This document shows positions 6,845 to 6,912 of a stretch of 6,912 nt of DNA, piece after piece (the first letter of the stretch is position 1; every line of letters starts with the position of its first letter). The notes beneath the pieces are model-generated. The model did no database searches. It saw only the letters and a program-made list of their open reading frames with translations, and was not told where the DNA came from. The DNA comes from Verrucomicrobiales bacterium. GTDB taxonomy: Bacteria; Verrucomicrobiota; Verrucomicrobiia; Limisphaerales; F1-80-MAGS106. Position numbers and translations under genes: made by a program. The DNA is taken from the NCBI GenBank assembly GCA_947487925.1, contig CANLCA010000149.1, forward strand, positions 1 to 6,912, in the 5' to 3' direction.

Positions 6845-6873
6845 CTAATACGGCATCGCCTGACTTTAGTCAA
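6845..6873 (-). promoter_or_regulatory. Sigma70-like promoter of the toxin-antitoxin operon
   Basis: On the minus strand TTGACT (6873-6868, 5 of 6 match to TTGACA) and TATTAG (6850-6845, 4 of 6 match to TATAAT) are separated by exactly 17 bases. The -10 box ends 9 bases before the ATG at 6835, so the transcript would have a very short leader or be nearly leaderless. This agrees with the weak ribosome-binding site. Position and spacing support it; the start of transcription is not proven. Confidence 0.6.
6861..6872. promoter_or_regulatory. Palindromic candidate operator over the -35 box
   Basis: TGACT-TT-AGTCA is a perfect 5-2-5 inverted repeat that covers most of the -35 hexamer of the toxin-antitoxin promoter. 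A related half-site follows directly: ACTTTAGTCA (6863-6872) and ACTTAGTTCA (6873-6882) form an imperfect tandem pair. Phd/YefM antitoxins repress their own promoters by binding such palindromes, so autoregulation here is a reasonable inference. Confidence 0.5.
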
Positions 6874-6912
6874 CTTAGTTCACACTCCACGACGGCAGCC
6901 CCAGACTCGAGC

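Overview
The window looks like chromosomal DNA from a Verrucomicrobiota-type bacterium (Pedosphaera/Limisphaera-like; Planctomycetota or Lentisphaerota are possible alternatives). The main reason is the gene at 5271-6140, a pseudopilin-like protein with a GFTLIELL leader, an 'LLPSLAKAK' run after the membrane helix, a CLNNMRQ motif and a C-terminal H-X9-DG motif. That combination is typical of the expanded pseudopilin families of this superphylum. Secreted carbohydrate-type genes next to it fit the same picture. The assignment is inferred from protein style, not from a search.

Layout. 1-384 holds no convincing gene. On the minus strand come, in transcription order (right to left), the N-terminal fragment of a secreted GH95-type alpha-L-fucosidase (4520-4167), a secreted right-handed parallel beta-helix protein (4174-2207) and a BASS-family sodium/solute symporter with an unusual C-terminal membrane extension (2097-385). 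The GH95 fragment and the beta-helix gene overlap by 8 bases (ATGAATGA). The symporter follows after 109 bases, so the three could form one transcription unit for breakdown and uptake of a polysaccharide-derived or organic-acid solute; this is inference. About 750 bases without a convincing gene (4521-5270) separate this unit from the pseudopilin-like gene on the plus strand.

The right end carries a compact type II toxin-antitoxin operon on the minus strand: a Phd/YefM-type antitoxin (6835-6596) overlapping a VapC-like PIN-domain ribonuclease (6608-6213). It has a good sigma70-like promoter whose -35 box lies in a small perfect palindrome, a likely autoregulatory operator. The operon converges on the pseudopilin gene.

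I saw no RNA gene, CRISPR array, transposase or phage gene, and no clearly new multi-gene system. The items most worth a second look are the broken GH95 gene joined to the beta-helix gene, the C-terminal extension of the symporter, and the uncharacterised beta-helix protein.
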